Shown piece after piece: positions 12,225 to 22,345 of a stretch of DNA of 64,000 nucleotides. The notes below the pieces were generated by a model that was not told the origin of the DNA, made no database searches, and worked only from the letters and a program-made list of their open reading frames with translations. The number at the start of each line of letters is the position of its first letter. The stretch's first letter is position 1. The stretch is taken from the NCBI GenBank assembly GCA_016648135.1, contig JADDOH010002271.1, forward strand, positions 1 to 64,000. Direction: 5' to 3'. Both the position numbers and the translations under genes were made by a program. The DNA is from Agrypnia vestita. Taxonomy: Eukaryota; Arthropoda; Insecta; Trichoptera; Phryganeidae.

Positions 12225-12505
12225 TACATCTATACCCATAAAGAGGTAAAGTTTGTAAGTTTGAATGTAGGAGGTAATCTCCGAAAATTTTCAGGGTGGA
12301 CATAGGCTATATATTATGCCGTTAAAATAAAAGGGCTTTTCGTGGTGACCTATTTTACAACTAAAGTCGACGAAAAAATGGTCGAGCATTGCTTTTTTTT
12401 GGACGCTGCCTTAACGGTAAGAGATATATAAATACTTTCTATAAAGAAGTTGTAGAACTCAAAAAGTTCTATAAAAAAGTCCTGGACGACACATTTCTGT
12501 ATGTA
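12225..12505. repeat. Degenerate dispersed repeat
   Basis: The string CATAAAGAGGTAAAGTTTG, then a GTAATCTCCG block, then GGCTATATATTATGCCG is a recognisable old insect (notably lepidopteran) interspersed repeat from memory. There is no second clear copy in the window, although 27190-27230 has a similar start (AAAGGAGTAAGTTTATTTG). No coding. Confidence 0.35.
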
Positions 12506-15278
12506 AGGTTAATACACAAATTAATAAAATATGACTAAAAGTTACTAAAAATCGCGAAGATGCGCGAATAAGCTAGTATTGTATATAATTGTACATTATT
12601 GAAATTTAACACTGTAACATATATTTTTATAAAATTATATTTCAGTTATCTTTTAATAAATTATTAATTTTTTTTACAAATCTTGATTGATTTTATTCTT
12701 AGATTATACTATCTTAAACGGGTCTGCGTTTTGTTGTTAGAAAATTATTCTACGTTTCATAAATTAAACTATATAAATGGTTTCTGGAATTTGCCATCGC
12801 CTTTGTATTCTATAGAAATTCCTGTCGGTACAATTAATCGAATAGTGAACGATTCGTTAATTCCGAACTATTTTTATATTGGTTACATTAATTTATAGAT
12901 CTTTTTTATTCAAATAGACAAAAACATAATGATTATTTAGGATTAGATTTTTGAATTTTAAAAAGTCTTTTAATACCTACCATTGACTTGCCCTTTTTTT
13001 GTTTATGTTTTCCATTCTAGGATAAATAAATATTTTAATATATTTTTTAAAAGTTAAATTATTATTTACTATTATACCTAATGATATACAGCACATCTGA
13101 TTAATTAATGGACGTTGAAGTACAAAAATGTACAATAATAATTATTTGACACAATATATTTACCTTTTCAAGGTTTACCTATCTCAGCCGAAGCTGTACG
13201 TATAAAAGCTGAAGCATAAACTTCTATAAATATTTTAATACTCCTTACTTAGAAGGAAAACATATGAAATACAGATTTAATGTAATTAATATAAATCAAA
13301 GTAGTTTTTAAATAAAAAACTTTTTGTGAGAGTAGCTTTAAATAATCCAATTTTCCAGGTCACGCCAGGTTTTTCATGGATATTTCCGTATTTTTTATCC
13401 GTAGCCTCTAACGTTTGGTTCATACATATATTTAATTTACCATTATCTTCTTACATATTACACGTTTTATGTAGCTACCTTTTTAATCCTGTTTACTATG
13501 CTATATACAGATTTGTTCTTTCAACAATTCTAAATAGTTTGTCTATGCATTTTCTACAGCATTTTCACCATACTCAGTTTGCTTTCATGCTACTTTTACC
13601 GGTCCAATTTTGATTATCTGTTTCGGGTTTTTTCTACCTAGCAAGAGAAATACTGAAAAATGTGATATTAATATCGTGTCCAAAAAAATACAAATCTCCG
13701 TTAAAACTGAGTAGCAAAGCCAGTAATTATAAAAAATGTTGTCAGTAATAATAATTAAACTTTCGTCAGTCAGAATTTTTCATGACAGGCACGCATTTCA
13801 AGTCAGACGTTACACCCCTTGAAAAAATATACACGAACACGCGGTTTCAGAAATTTCTCCTCAAGCGTTGTGATCCCTCGTGAAATGTGTTTCGGTCTGA
13901 ATGTTTTATTACCGGGGAGGTGCTTATCTTGTCGAAGCCTTGTATTAAATTATGCTTAGCGCATAGAACCTCGTTATAGAAAATTGCACGAACTTTCCGT
14001 TCGCAACGTTCGGACTGAGCGAACGCTCATTTTGTTACCGATGCAGCCGAGGACAATTTATATTGTAAATTAAAATTTTAATTAAAAGTAATTGTATTTA
14101 AACTAATATTTAGTTTACTTCTTTTCATTTTAATATAAGAATCACAATCGTCAATGTGAGAGTGAATATTAAACTTAAGTTATTATTTTTAGACGAATTG
14201 TTATATGTCACTTATCTCTGTTGAGATTTCATAAAAGTAAAATGAATATTTTCTACTAAAAATTTAACAAAAAAAAACTCCCACGGCACATATCTGGCAC
14301 CTGAATTAATTCAATTATATAATATTACATTTTTTAGCGTGGAGTGTATAGTACCCGATGAAATTAATAGGTTTTGAATATTAACATTACTCATTTATTA
14401 TAATAAAGTAATTAATTAATATAACTACAATATTTCACCCATAATAATTGATGCAAAACTCAACCATGTGCCAAAATATTGTCAGTTTCTATCCAAATAT
14501 TTTGAACAAGGCACGAAAATGTAATTCAATTAATTGAATAACTACTTTACTGGCTAGAATCTGGGAAACATTTCAATTTAATATAAAATGTGCGTTGAGT
14601 TTAATCAGCTTATCAATGTCGATTTCCGTGGGATAAAATCAAATTCACTTTACAATAATTCTTGTACTAAAATATAGGAAGACAAAATTTTGTGTCGATG
14701 GGTACTTAAGTGAAAATAAGTTTAATTAAAGATTTTACTCGGGGCCTACTTACCTAGTAGATTCATTTTAAAATAAACATTTTAAGGAGCAACAGCAGTT
14801 ATATAATAATGATATAAAAATTGTACAACAAATTATTTAAAATAAATATGATGCGAATATTCTTATGTTATAACGAAAATGGATTCAAGGACCTTCAAGG
14901 CTAAATTACCTAGTATTCTACATTAGAAATACTTAGCAACTTATACATAATTTTAAAAACAACTATTTTTACAGATACATTAGATATGAAGGATCAGACG
15001 GCGTTATAAATCAGTTAGGAAAAATATCATTGTTTCGGAAAGTTCATTTTAATTTTATTCTACCATATAGTCTGTGGAAATAATTTTTTCTTCAGAGTTG
15101 TTGAAAATTATTAAATACTAATTTATTCAATTTTCCACAGGCTTCAGAATCAATGGTTCCTTATTAGTATACTACGCAAATATTTTCAAATATTATGTTA
15201 TAATAATAAGGATAAGGATGATAATTAAAAAATATCGGGGCCTTATAAATTAATTCGTAATGATTGAAATTATTTTTA
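12506..15278. other. No gene recognised
   Basis: AT-rich throughout, with one less AT-biased stretch at about 13790-14050 containing several CG dinucleotides. Open frames of 71 and 95 codons (12683, 13326) are AT-rich and have no recognisable features. Nothing supportable. Confidence 0.4.
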
Positions 15279-15507
15279 TATAGCTTGTTGAAATTTTGGT
15301 AATAGAATTAAGGAGCATTCACGATATTTTTTTTTAAATAGAGATGCGAACACGGATCATATCACATCAATATTCTTATTATTTTCAAATTAAGCTAAAC
15401 GCTTGTGTTATGAAAATAGGATTAACTTGCTAGTCTGAAGTGAGGTTCGAACCCGCGACCTTTGGATCACGAGGCGAGAGTCCTAAACACAAGACCAACA
15501 AGCTATA
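15279..15507. mobile_element. Small TIR element containing tRNA-like sequence
   Basis: TATAGCTTGTTG (15279-15290) and its exact complement (15496-15507) bound 229 bp. Inside, on the minus strand next to the right end, is a tRNA-like stretch (about 15432-15503): TTGGTCTTGTGTTTAGGA as a D-arm/box A analogue and GGGTTCGAACC as a pol III box B. It does not fold into a full tRNA cloverleaf by eye. Either a tRNA-derived SINE lies against one side of a MITE, or the 12-bp match arose from tRNA sequence itself. Confidence 0.45.
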
Positions 15508-15872
15508 AATATTCTGAATTTTCCAATTAACTTTTGGAAACAAAATAATATTTTATTATTAATAAGGATATGCAAATTTTACGTACAAATAACATAGTAT
15601 TAGAGTTTTGCATTAATTTTAAATAAGAAAAAAAACTAAGAGCAAATTTAATGTTGTAAATGACCAGGTTCTGTTTGCAAATAATAACCCTTTAAATTTG
15701 TTTTCACATTACTAAGTTATTCGTCTCTCATATATTTATTTTTGTTAATGCCAATACATTGAACTATTCATACATCGAATTTAAATTTTAGTTTACGTTG
15801 TATGAAAGGACCATTAACATGTTAATGATTTAACCAATTAGCAGTTTGTACAAGGAACTTTAGGTTTGTACG

Positions 15873-16056
15873 GCGGCCCTCGTGGCTCAGTGGGAATGAC
15901 ACTGGCTTCTCACACCGAGGGTTCCGGATTCGATTCCCTGTAAGTTCACAATTAATCTATGTGATTTACTCGAGTCTGGGTGTTTTGTTATGTATTTCGC
16001 TTCTGTAGTTGGGTCTCTTGGCCTATTGAAACCCAAATAAAAAAGTAAATAAAAAT
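15873..16056 (+). mobile_element. tRNA-derived SINE
   Basis: A pol III internal promoter is visible: box A TGGCTCAGTGG at 15883-15893 and box B GGATTCGATTCC at 15926-15937, 32 bp apart, inside a tRNA-like head starting GGCCCTCG. The body carries GTCTGGGTGTTTTGTTATG and GGGTCTCTTGGCCTATTGAA, and the end is A-rich (AATAAAAAAGTAAATAAAAA). The body and tail recur at 46900-47025, showing a family. Transcribed, if at all, by RNA polymerase III and moved by a LINE in trans. Confidence 0.8.
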
Positions 16057-16836
16057 GAAGGTGTTTTCTGGTTAATTATATAAATAATGCTGCCACAACA
16101 TGCGTTATTTTGTAGTTATTGAAAGAGATAATTAAATAAATTAGAATTTCTTATTGTGGATTTTTATTAGAAATTTTCATAGCTATATATAATCTAACTG
16201 CTTCATTAATCTGGATTAGTTATGTGTGTACTTGAATCGAACAAATTATTTCTTTGGTCTTTAAGATATGGTATTAATCCTGTCGGCCCTCGTTAGTTTA
16301 TCGAATCTGTTAGTGGCTGACAAGTAGACCAGAGATTCCATTCCAAGCGGATGCGTGATATATTCCACTGCTATGTGTATCTTGTGAGCGTCGACAGTCG
16401 AATTAAAATTCCATTCTCTCTGACCAACGAAGCCGGTTTAAAGTTCCTCCTGAAAGCAGTTGGGTGGTAACACTTCCACGTACTGGAGATCATGATATAA
16501 TTATAGGCCACAGGCGGCTCCGCCCCAGCCCCGACCCCCACAGTGCGGCCCTTTCAAGTTACGGGGCTCTGTATTAACGGATAAATGGTATTTTACAAAT
16601 TGAGTCATAAAATTTTACTGTTTCTGTTAAGTAGGTACTTCACATTCAGGAGTATTTTGTATTTAATTATTCTCAAAGAAATGGTCCTTTTCAAATTATT
16701 AATATGAATTAATGCTCTCCGGTGGCAACGTAATCACAATATAGAGACGTTCAATAAATTATATAAATGAATTCTACGAACAAGTCCTTCAATGAAAATT
16801 ATATATTTCTGGGTCTAGTTGGTCTAGCTAAAATAT
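16057..16836. other. No gene recognised; GC-rich patch
   Basis: The section 16280-16570 is much less AT-biased than its surroundings and ends in a C-rich run (CCGCCCCAGCCCCGACCCCC) at about 16511-16545. No open frame spans it. It may be a conserved regulatory element or part of an unrecognised mobile element. Confidence 0.4.
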
Positions 16837-17176
16837 TGTAACGGAACGTGGTTATGGGAGACAAATTAAACACTGGGAATTACCTAATGATTTATTAATT
16901 AGTGATTATTTATTTTAATCACTTAATACGAATTATTCTGCAGCACAAATCTCAATTTTTCACTATTTCACAATTCGTCGGTCCTCTATAAAGTTTTTAT
17001 TGTCACTAGGTAACACTTTCGAGAAATTTCTGTTCAACAATCGATCTTAAGTAGGTATTTCGTCTAATATCTGTCGCTTTCAATTCTATTACTGGCCATC
17101 CCGGCCGCCGTAACGTTGTTGATATCGCGCCGGTATAAACGTCAAAATAAAATCTACTCTTCACGGTACTGTTACA
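16837..17176. mobile_element. Possible solo LTR
   Basis: The 340-bp stretch starts TGTAACGGAACGTGG and ends GGTACTGTTACA, i.e. it has the TG...CA ends and short inverted TGTAAC/GTTACA typical of LTRs. It is more GC-rich inside (GGCCGCCGTAACG) than outside and has a TATAAA at about 17134. Flanks (AATAT left, ATAAT right) do not give a clean target-site duplication. A MITE is the main alternative. Confidence 0.35.
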
Positions 17177-17789
17177 ATAATTTAGTTAAGGTATCTGCGA
17201 ATGAATAAATAATAACAATTAAATTCAACAGTAAATATTTTTCAATGGCGTTGTACAATACAACACGTTATTGTTATTATTATAAAACTTCACTTCTCAT
17301 TTAAAATTTGTAAAATATGTCGTACAATTTTGTTTTATCTTAATTTTAATAATATATGCTAAAAATGGAAAATCGATTAAAAATTAAATAAATAATTCTT
17401 CCAACACCTTTTTGCAATCGCAACACCCAGTTTGCTCAAAATTGAACAACAATTTAAATGCTAAGTATTTCTTAGTCTCAAACAACGCGGACTTAACGTT
17501 TTCTCGAGTATATGTTTCATAAAAGCCATTAAGCGAATACCTGGCAAACTTTCTGCATCGCAGCTGACACCAGGGTACACATGACAGCACGCATTTGTAG
17601 GCATGCCCAACCTGAAGGCATTTCCATGCGGTTACGGTTTACTAGAATTATTTCTATATGAAATAACTCGTCAACAATGACGGTTCTTTTACGTGTCGGT
17701 TCCTAAAGAATAATTATTTATTTATTTATAAAAAAAATGAAAGAAAAAAGGAAAAAAAGACGAAAAAAAAGGGTTTTTTATACTATAAA
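17177..17789. other. No gene recognised
   Basis: A 68-codon minus-strand frame (17384-17590) is cysteine-rich at its start (CVPWCQLRC) and extends upstream without a start codon, but matches nothing I know. No splice context was found. The rest is AT-rich. Confidence 0.3.
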
Positions 17790-18085
17790 TAAGTTACGGA
17801 TGGACGGACAACGAAATTAAAATTGGGATAATGATGTCTATATTGTCTTAATATTGTAATATACTTACCATATATTTGGCGAAAAAATGATATGCATAAA
17901 AAATATTTTAAACAGCGTATTATTGATGAGTGGTATGCACAAAAACGTCACTTTTAGCATAATCTTGGATGAATAATTGAAGAAAGATGCACGGAAAAAA
18001 TATACTTATCGAAAACAAATTTGAACAGGGATTCGAACCTGGGACAATTGCATGCCGGAGAACTGTAAAACTAGTTTCGCTATGT
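17790..18085 (-). mobile_element. tRNA-headed SINE
   Basis: On the minus strand a perfect pol III box B (GGTTCGAATCC, plus-strand 18029-18039) follows a near-consensus box A (TAGCGAAACTAG, 18071-18082). About 210 bp further on, the element ends in a segment reading TTTCGTTGTCCGTCCATCCG on the minus strand (17797-17816). A GTTACGG...GAC(A/G)GA(C/T)AACGAAAT segment of the same kind occurs at 49745-49800 and 54715-54780, so it is a shared repeat module. The tRNA head does not form a complete cloverleaf by eye. Confidence 0.6.
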
Positions 18086-20032
18086 AAACCATTTAATTTT
18101 AAGAATAATTATTTGTAGAACCCTTTCTGTACATGATACATGTTTCAATTAGCTATCACACTTATATTTAAATATGTAAAGAATCCCAAATATTTTGAGG
18201 ATTGAGCACGCTAGATGATGCCAGAATTATCAGTTCAGAAAGTCATTTTATTAAATCTGGAATATCTTAGACAGAATAAGGTAATTAAAACAAGGCAAAA
18301 TACATTTCATTTTGAAATTACGACTTAAGAAATTATAATCATCATCATCTTCTTCCCCTTGTCCTAGTAGGGTCGGGGGCCCAAAGACTCAACAAGGTGC
18401 TTCCATGATCCTCTGTCTTAAAGCCACTGGATACAAATTTGGTTAGAATACTATTCTGTAATTCGCACTTATCCTTCAGAACAGTTGTCTTTAGAATACC
18501 TTATTCAAAAAATATCTGGCGTACAGATTCACTACGCGGGTAACTACTTTGGTACTTTATTCGCTGGCTGTCTATGTTTGCTGGATTTACTGAATTCGCT
18601 ACTTATGACTTGGTCAATTGTCAAACTGCGACTATTGCACACCATGTCGTATATCTAAACGGAAAGACTTCTCGCATATTCGTATGCTTTCAACTGTTCT
18701 TTCTAATTTATTTCAGGGTAATGTGCAGTTATTCTATTGATCGCTTATTGTTATTTAATTTATGGTTATTTTCGAATTCAGAATCTCTTAAGAATATTAT
18801 TGATCTATGTTTTGAAGTTACAACATCACAGTGAAATGTGTTTGCATGGACAAGTAATCCTAGCTATATATTGATGTATATGAAGTATGATAAATGGAAA
18901 TCCAGTAATTTTATATTGCTATTTTCGTGCAAGGTAAAACTGAAAACTTTCAAAATAATTTTATAAGTTTGGCTTAATATAATTGAAATTTCTAGAAAAT
19001 ATTTTTCAACTTTGAACAGTCTTTCAGTTACAAAACTCAAAGTAATTTATTAACAAAACTTAAATATTGATTATCATTCGTCGAAAATCAGATGTCTCTA
19101 TGGAGCTGAGAGAAAATCTAGAATCTTATTGAGGGGAGATGGAGGCATCCGAGGTTTTCTCAAGGCAAACACCCTGAATAGGTGATTACGGGCTTTGTTC
19201 GGAGAAATCTCTTACAATATTGTTCTTTCTGACTACGCCTACGCAGTGATAAGACCCAAACGCCAACACTTTCGGAATCTATATTGTATCGGGAGTACCT
19301 AAACGAAGAGGAAATTCGGACACATAAATTAAAGGTAGAAACGGTAATAGTAAACACAACGCTCTTTTAACTGAAAATCCTATTTTCTTATTTTGCATAA
19401 TAGATAACTACTTAATGAAAATCCTATTTTCTTATTTTGCATAATAGATAACTACTTATTGAGATTATAGTCCACCAATTTTGAGATGTACCCGTCTCAT
19501 GGCCAAGAAAATCACTACACCAGTATATAAATAACATGAACATCGCAACCGCAGTACTATTGAAACAATAACACGCATGTGAAGGTTTTAATAATAGTAA
19601 GCACATTCTTACAGACAAATCGTCTTTCTTTGGAAGTTTGTTTGAATAAATTACAAAGTGGATGTTTGATTTTCAAATTATTAATATTCGATTTTTGTAA
19701 AATATTTTATATTTATTTAAATATATTATTTAAAAAATATTTATTATTTAAAAACAATAAAAAATTTTAAATGACAAAAAAAGTTGTTATAATCTTTTAT
19801 CATATTTCACATAACATAATAATTAAATATGCGTGTGGATGGGTTATTTTTTTCATTTTTTTTTTCAGTATTTATTTTCTTTGTTATAGTTACTCGTATG
19901 CCAAAATGCACAGGAGTTTTACAGCATGGTTGCCTTTAATATAGTTTAACAAATAATTTTTTAAACATTTTTTGCGAATATAATGGAGTACATATATGTT
20001 GATAATTAAGTATTATAGCTTCAAAATGTATT
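18086..20032. other. No gene recognised; short repeats
   Basis: AT-rich. At 18338-18420 a CATCATCATCTTCTTCCCC run followed by CCTAGTAGGGTCGGGG resembles a common LINE-associated insect repeat. No host exon could be recognised; the open frames here (18574, 19160, 19424, 19579) are short and unremarkable. Confidence 0.4.
19372..19459. repeat. 44-bp tandem duplication
   Basis: GAAAATCCTATTTTCTTATT and the following TTGCATAATAGATAACTACTTA occur twice, starting at 19373 and 19417, without an observed difference inside the unit. Recent slippage-type duplication. Confidence 0.9.
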
Positions 20033-20757
20033 CTTTCACTTTGGACTTTTTCGAGGCCAATGGAATTTTCGTGTTGTTCCATATGTATGGAAGAATTTTT
20101 TATTTAGTTTATTAAAGATTCGTGGCATTACATAGTCGCTTTTTCTTTCACCGTACGACTATTTACGGTTGGTGTTTTCATTGTTCAACCTGACGCGACG
20201 ATCTGGACGCGCGATTCTTTCACTTTGGACTTTTTCGAGGCCAATGGAATTTTTGTGTTGTTCCATATGTATCGAAGAATTTTTTATTTAGTTTATTAAA
20301 GATTCGTGGCATTACATAGTCTCTTTTTCTTTCACCGTACGACTATTTGCGGTTGGTGTTTTCATTGTTCAACCTGACGCGACGATCTGGACGCGCGATT
20401 CTTTTACTTTGGACTTTTTCGAGGCCAATGGAATTTTCGTGTTGTTCCATATGTATGGAAGAATTTTTTATTTAGTTTATTAAAGATTCGTGGCATTACA
20501 TAGTCGCTTTTTCTTTCACCGTACGACTATTTACGGTTGGTGTTTTCATTGTTCAACCTGACGCGACGATCTGGACGCGCGATTCTTTCACTTTGGACTT
20601 TTTCGAGGCCAATGGTATTTTCGTGTTGTTCCATATGTATGGAAGAATTTTTTATTTAGTTTATTAAAGATTCGTGGCATTACATAGTCTCTTTTTCTTT
20701 CACCATACGGATTATTCGTGGTTGGTGTTTTCATTGTTCAACCTGACGATCTGGTTG
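20033..20757. repeat. 184-bp tandem array, four units
   Basis: The marker TTGGACTTTTTCGAGGCCAA starts at 20041, 20225, 20409 and 20593, giving an exact 184-bp period. The units differ by only a few substitutions (for example ATAGTCGC versus ATAGTCTC, ATTTACGG versus ATTTGCGG). The last unit is more diverged near its end (CACCATACGGATTATTCG) and has lost GCGAC before stopping at about 20757. High identity means recent amplification or homogenisation. No protein frame runs through it. A unit length near one nucleosome repeat is common for satellites, but four copies only make a small array. Confidence 0.97.
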
Positions 20758-22137
20758 TATAGATGTGATGCGAGTCAGTATGTATATTACAATAATTATT
20801 TGGCATTTCTTCTATATTTTATTTTTTTCTCAATTAATAGTATTTTGCATACTTTGATTAATTTATAATAATCATCTTTGTACATATCTTTAGTTCTTTT
20901 ATCTACTAAAAGTTTTAGGAATTAATTGTAATTGTAACTCTTTAATTTTATTAATGCATGTTTTATAAGTAAAACCATAAGCAATCCCATAACTGATAAC
21001 TGAGTAGACCGTTAGTAGTAAAGAGAATACATAGTGCCCCGAGAGCTGCATAGTCTTAACATGTGAAACGCACTAAACATGGATCTCAGTTTTTACAAAT
21101 ATTATTGATATGTTGTTTCCAGCCAAAATGTTTATCAACTATTCAATATAAATATGTATATTGTTCCACCTCTTGGATTTTTCCACATTTGCAGTTGGAA
21201 GGATTTATTCATAGCAATGTCCAAGGAGACTAATTTGAAAATTATAAAATAATGAAAAAAATTATAAAATATTGAAATTGTATTTGAAAATTCCGAATCG
21301 TTATGGAGATAATTAATATGAAATATGCTACTCATATTGATAAAATCTTGATTAAGAGCTATTTGCGCTAAACATAAATTTTGTCACAAATAAAGTTAAA
21401 AGTTGTTGGCTAACCTCACCTAACCTAACCTAACCTAACCTAACCTAACCTAACCTAACCTCAATTAATTTTAGCCATCGTCAATCATCATCACCAAAAC
21501 CTTTGATTGTCTGCAACATTCATGAAATGCTTCAATTTTAAAAATATTTTTTTATTACTTTAAAACAAAGGTTTTTGTTAAAGTAATAAAAAACTTTGTA
21601 GTTTTTTATATTATATAATTGTGGACTCACTTTCTAGCAGCTTTGTGATAGCCTATGTCATCACTTAGTCCGCCGCACCTATTGACTCTTTTTAAATCAT
21701 TTATCATCAACTGTATTAATTTGATTACACTGAAAATTTTCTCATGTACTAAATAATGATTTCAGGTTGAGCTAAACAGACGAAACAGAAGCCAAGAAAC
21801 ATATTTACGATTGTCTAATTAACCCTACCCGCTCCTTCTTGGAATAATGTAAATAAATGCACCACATACAAAATGCATAAATACAATTATAAGTATATAC
21901 AAAGATGAAACCCGTAGATCTGTCTTTATTTTATGAAGGAAAGTAATTTTTAAATTAAATATTACAAATGTAATCTCAGTTATCCAGTGTTTTATTCCTA
22001 CTGATGTCAAAGTAGTGTATAATGAAAATAGTCCCATATTTAGCAAAATAAGTATGCAGTAGTATTTTCATATTTATTTATTTTATACAGTGTCTCACAG
22101 CAAGCAGCAATAAAATTACAAGTGAATTTTCGCTTTG
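20758..22137. other. No gene recognised
   Basis: AT-rich. Contains the telomere-like array described separately and a 15-bp-arm hairpin at 21549-21594 (TTTTTATTACTTTAA with its complement, 14-nt loop). No gene. Confidence 0.4.
21411..21461 (-). repeat. Interstitial telomeric repeat (TTAGG)n
   Basis: Eight perfect TAACC units lie at 21421-21460, preceded by TAACCTCACC. On the minus strand this is (TTAGG)n, the ancestral arthropod telomere repeat. Both flanks are ordinary AT-rich sequence, so this is an interstitial array, left by double-strand-break repair or a short telomerase event, rather than a chromosome end. Its presence argues against a dipteran source. Confidence 0.95.
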
Positions 22138-22345
22138 ATAATGAGTCGAAAATGTTCAAGCAAACATGACTTAATATCAATAGTTAGGGAGATATGCAAT
22201 TTAAAAGTTATCATTTTTATTTTTCAGTATTTCTGACTTATTTTGTAAAAAGTTGAACTATCACTACAGAAAACTTTTATCGATTTTGAATAATTTATTT
22301 GCTTTAGTACAAGTCAAATAAAATGATAAAAACTTTTCAAAAATT
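22138..22345 (+). mobile_element. Single-arm copy of the 6.5-kb foldback family
   Basis: This stretch matches the complement of 6780-6970: ATGAGTCGAAAATGTTCAAGC, TATCAATAGT(T/A), GGAGATATG, a CAGTATTTCTGACTTATTTT block, GACTATCA or AACTATCACTACAG, then CAAGTCAAATAAAATGATAAAAAC. Only one arm is present, so members exist both as palindromes and as single arms. Confidence 0.8.

Noticed and set aside
15432..15503. Functional tRNA gene (minus strand)
   Set aside because: Box B is good but anticodon and acceptor stems do not pair by eye; tRNA-derived repeat is more likely.
18025..18085. Functional tRNA gene (minus strand)
   Set aside because: Perfect box B but no cloverleaf and a SINE-like tail; called a SINE.
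21421..21460. Chromosome end
   Set aside because: The TTAGG array is 40 bp long and flanked by ordinary sequence on both sides.
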